In this document: positions 62,497 to 64,000 of the stretch, piece after piece
Layout: each line of letters opens with the position of its first letter
Numbering within the stretch: the stretch's first letter is position 1
Assembly (NCBI RefSeq): GCF_001661345.1
Contig: NW_017962933.1
Location: forward strand, 207,013 to 271,012
DNA length: 64,000 nucleotides
Direction: 5' to 3'
Origin: Ascoidea rubescens DSM 1968
Lineage: Eukaryota > Ascomycota > Saccharomycetes > Ascoideales > Ascoideaceae
Position numbers and translations under genes: made by a program
Notes under the pieces: model-generated
What the model saw: only the letters and a program-made list of their open reading frames with translations
What the model was told of the DNA's origin: nothing
Database searches by the model: none

Positions 62497-63408
62497 TTAA
62501 TAATAGCCCTTGAGGCTTTCCAACTGGTCTTGATACTCAAGATATACCAACTCAGCCATAGCTTGACGAAAAGCATCTTTATTGTAATTGCGCTTTGAAG
62601 TGTGTGGTTGTTTGGACTTGAATTGGTTGCAATAGGCATCAGCAGCAACAACACCATTGTCGTTGCCACTGTTATTACCACGACGATGTGTCTTGGAGAC
62701 AATCGAGTTTCTGAGCTTTCTCACACATCTTTTGAAAGCTGCTCTTTTGGAGACAGCATAGTTGAATGTGTCAGCGTATTTGTATTCGCTTTCATCGATT
62801 TCGATGGAGGGATCAAATTGCTTCAAAACCTGTTGTTTCTTGGAATGTCTTTCATGAGCAGCAATGACCAAGTTGTTGATGTCCATTTCCTTTTGGAGGA
62901 TTTGCTGTCTGAGCGTAAATTGTGACTTTTGTTTTTCATCCTGTAGCTCTGACTCAACATCAGTACCATCAGTTGTGACTGAGTCCTGGCTGCTGAGGTC
63001 AGAGGCAGCATCATCGCTGTAAGTAGACAACGACTTTGAGTAAATAGAAGAAGAAGAAGAAGAAGAACAGTTAGAAATAGGAATTGAAGTAGGAATCGAA
63101 ATAGATGGCTTTTCAGCAGCAACAGATGGTTTGTTGACAGCAGTAGATAGTTTGTTAATACAAGACATGTCAAAACGAGAATAAGTCTCATAACCAGCAG
63201 CAGTCAAACCCAATGGTGATAAAGTATCTAGATAGAAAGTTTTTGGCAAATAAGAACCAGAATCACAATCCGAATCCGAATCCGAATTAAAAGCAGAATC
63301 AACATCAGCTCCAGAAATACATCTGTTGACTTGAGCTCTTGATGGTTTGAGGTGGAAACGCTTCAAGCCATTGGCAGATGGATTAACTGGTGCAGCTAAG
63401 GAGGACAT
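62497..63408 (-). CDS. Unrecognised Ser/Asp-rich protein with basic C-terminal region
   Basis: I do not recognise this 303-aa product. Features in order: an N-terminal NGLKRFHLKPSRAQVNRC block (about 13-30), a Ser-Asp acidic repeat (about 37-52), and a non-repetitive block with KTFYLDTLSPLGLTAAGYETYSR (about 56-78). A Ser/Pro/Thr-rich stretch (about 90-150) follows, then a helical region with FTLRQQILQKEMDINNLVIAAHERH (about 163-187) and a basic segment KRAAFKRCVRKLRNSIVSKTHRR (about 221-243). The end AMAELVYLEYQDQLESLKGYY looks helical. Many Ser/Thr sites and the acidic/basic layout suggest a regulated soluble, perhaps nuclear, protein. Codon use is regular and the ATG at 63408 is clear, so it is very probably expressed. 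Confidence 0.65.
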   Translation of the reverse strand: MSSLAAPVNPSANGLKRFHLKPSRAQVNRCISGADVDSAFNSDSDSDCDSGSYLPKTFYLDTLSPLGLTAAGYETYSRFDMSCINKLSTAVNKPSVAAEKPSISIPTSIPISNCSSSSSSSIYSKSLSTYSDDAASDLSSQDSVTTDGTDVESELQDEKQKSQFTLRQQILQKEMDINNLVIAAHERHSKKQQVLKQFDPSIEIDESEYKYADTFNYAVSKRAAFKRCVRKLRNSIVSKTHRRGNNSGNDNGVVAADAYCNQFKSKQPHTSKRNYNKDAFRQAMAELVYLEYQDQLESLKGYY

Positions 63409-64000
63409 TGTGAACGAAGTCGACTAAAGTGATAGCAAGATAAGATAACAAACAAATAAAATTATTATAAGTTGTTATAAGTTAGACAGATTAATGAGTT
63501 ATTGAGTTACTTTGGTTAAGCTGTGATAAGTGATTAATAGATGGAAAGAAAACAAAAAAAAATTTTTGGGAAAGAACTCGTTCTTTTATGTTGTCAGAAA
63601 ACAGTTGTCTTGAGCATCTTAAGCACATTCAATGAATTGACACATGCAATCATATCAATGTTTGTAATAATCATTATTGATCATTGATATAATAACAATG
63701 ACTGCTTTTAAAAGCAAAAAACGTAAAAAAAGATCCATATCATAAGACTGATCCAAACATAACGCTCGATGATTGGTGGAAAAGCACCAGATATAAAAAG
63801 CAATTTCCGTTTTAGGAAAGTGCACAAATCTCGGAGGAGATTAAAAATACAGAAAAAAAGCAAAACTCAGAATTGATTTTGATTGTTGCTGAACAGGCAA
63901 CATTGTCATTGGATAGCTGGAAACACGATCCAAGAAACAACTTGCTTTTGAGCTATTATTGTTAGAGAAAAATTTTCTTGTTCAATAGAAATCCAAGCAA
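63409..64000. promoter_or_regulatory. Upstream region of the 62497 gene, right window edge
   Basis: 592 bp of AT-rich sequence. A TATAAAAAG box at 63792-63800 points rightwards, suggesting that a plus-strand gene begins beyond the window. No coding start belongs to the window. Confidence 0.5.

Overview
This window looks like chromosomal DNA of a budding yeast (Saccharomycotina). The genes are single-copy eukaryotic housekeeping genes, closely spaced and AT-rich, with very few introns. The three introns found are short-exon 5' introns with GTATGT-like donors. Asn/Asp homopolymer tracts are frequent. CTG codons are almost absent from the conserved coding stretches I read by hand, even in GC-rich ones (PDH1, MET1 3' half, EST3), which suggests a lineage that reassigned or avoids CUG. 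A conventional kinesin-1, missing from Saccharomyces, also argues against a close Saccharomyces relative. I did not assign a species.

Layout, left to right. 0.5-10.8 kb: PHB2, a lone histone H3, a short-chain dehydrogenase, AP-1 gamma-adaptin (APL4), spliced YOP1, a RidA-family MMF1/HMF1 and 2-methylcitrate dehydratase (PDH1). 12.5-28 kb: a large alpha-arrestin, TAF6, SEC23 (a 6-nt first coding exon restored here), an intracellular GH76-like protein and condensin YCG1. 28-41.4 kb: a TBC-like/low-complexity protein, methylmalonate-semialdehyde dehydrogenase, an Asn-rich Zn(II)2Cys6 factor and an RLM1-type MADS-box factor (first exon restored here). 44-54.3 kb: two unrecognised proteins, an ABHD5/Cld1-like hydrolase, ALA1 with two in-frame starts and kinesin-1. 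54.9-63.4 kb: VMA5, NEM1, MET1, EST3 and one unrecognised protein.

The genes form no operon or single pathway. The functional links visible are local. PDH1 and the semialdehyde dehydrogenase both serve propionyl-CoA/branched-chain and beta-alanine metabolism. APL4, SEC23 and YOP1 serve membrane traffic. RLM1 has a perfect Rlm1 site in its own long upstream region. MET1 has a Cbf1 box plus a Met31/32-like site.

Three long gene-free stretches (10.8-12.6, 31.6-33.8, 41.4-44.1 kb) contain GC-rich islands and lie upstream of the alpha-arrestin, the TBC-like gene and RLM1. I recognised no tRNA, rRNA, snRNA, transposon, LTR or CRISPR array. I did not find a convincing new biological system. The best leads are the hidden exons, the alternative starts, the promoter repeats and the GC islands.
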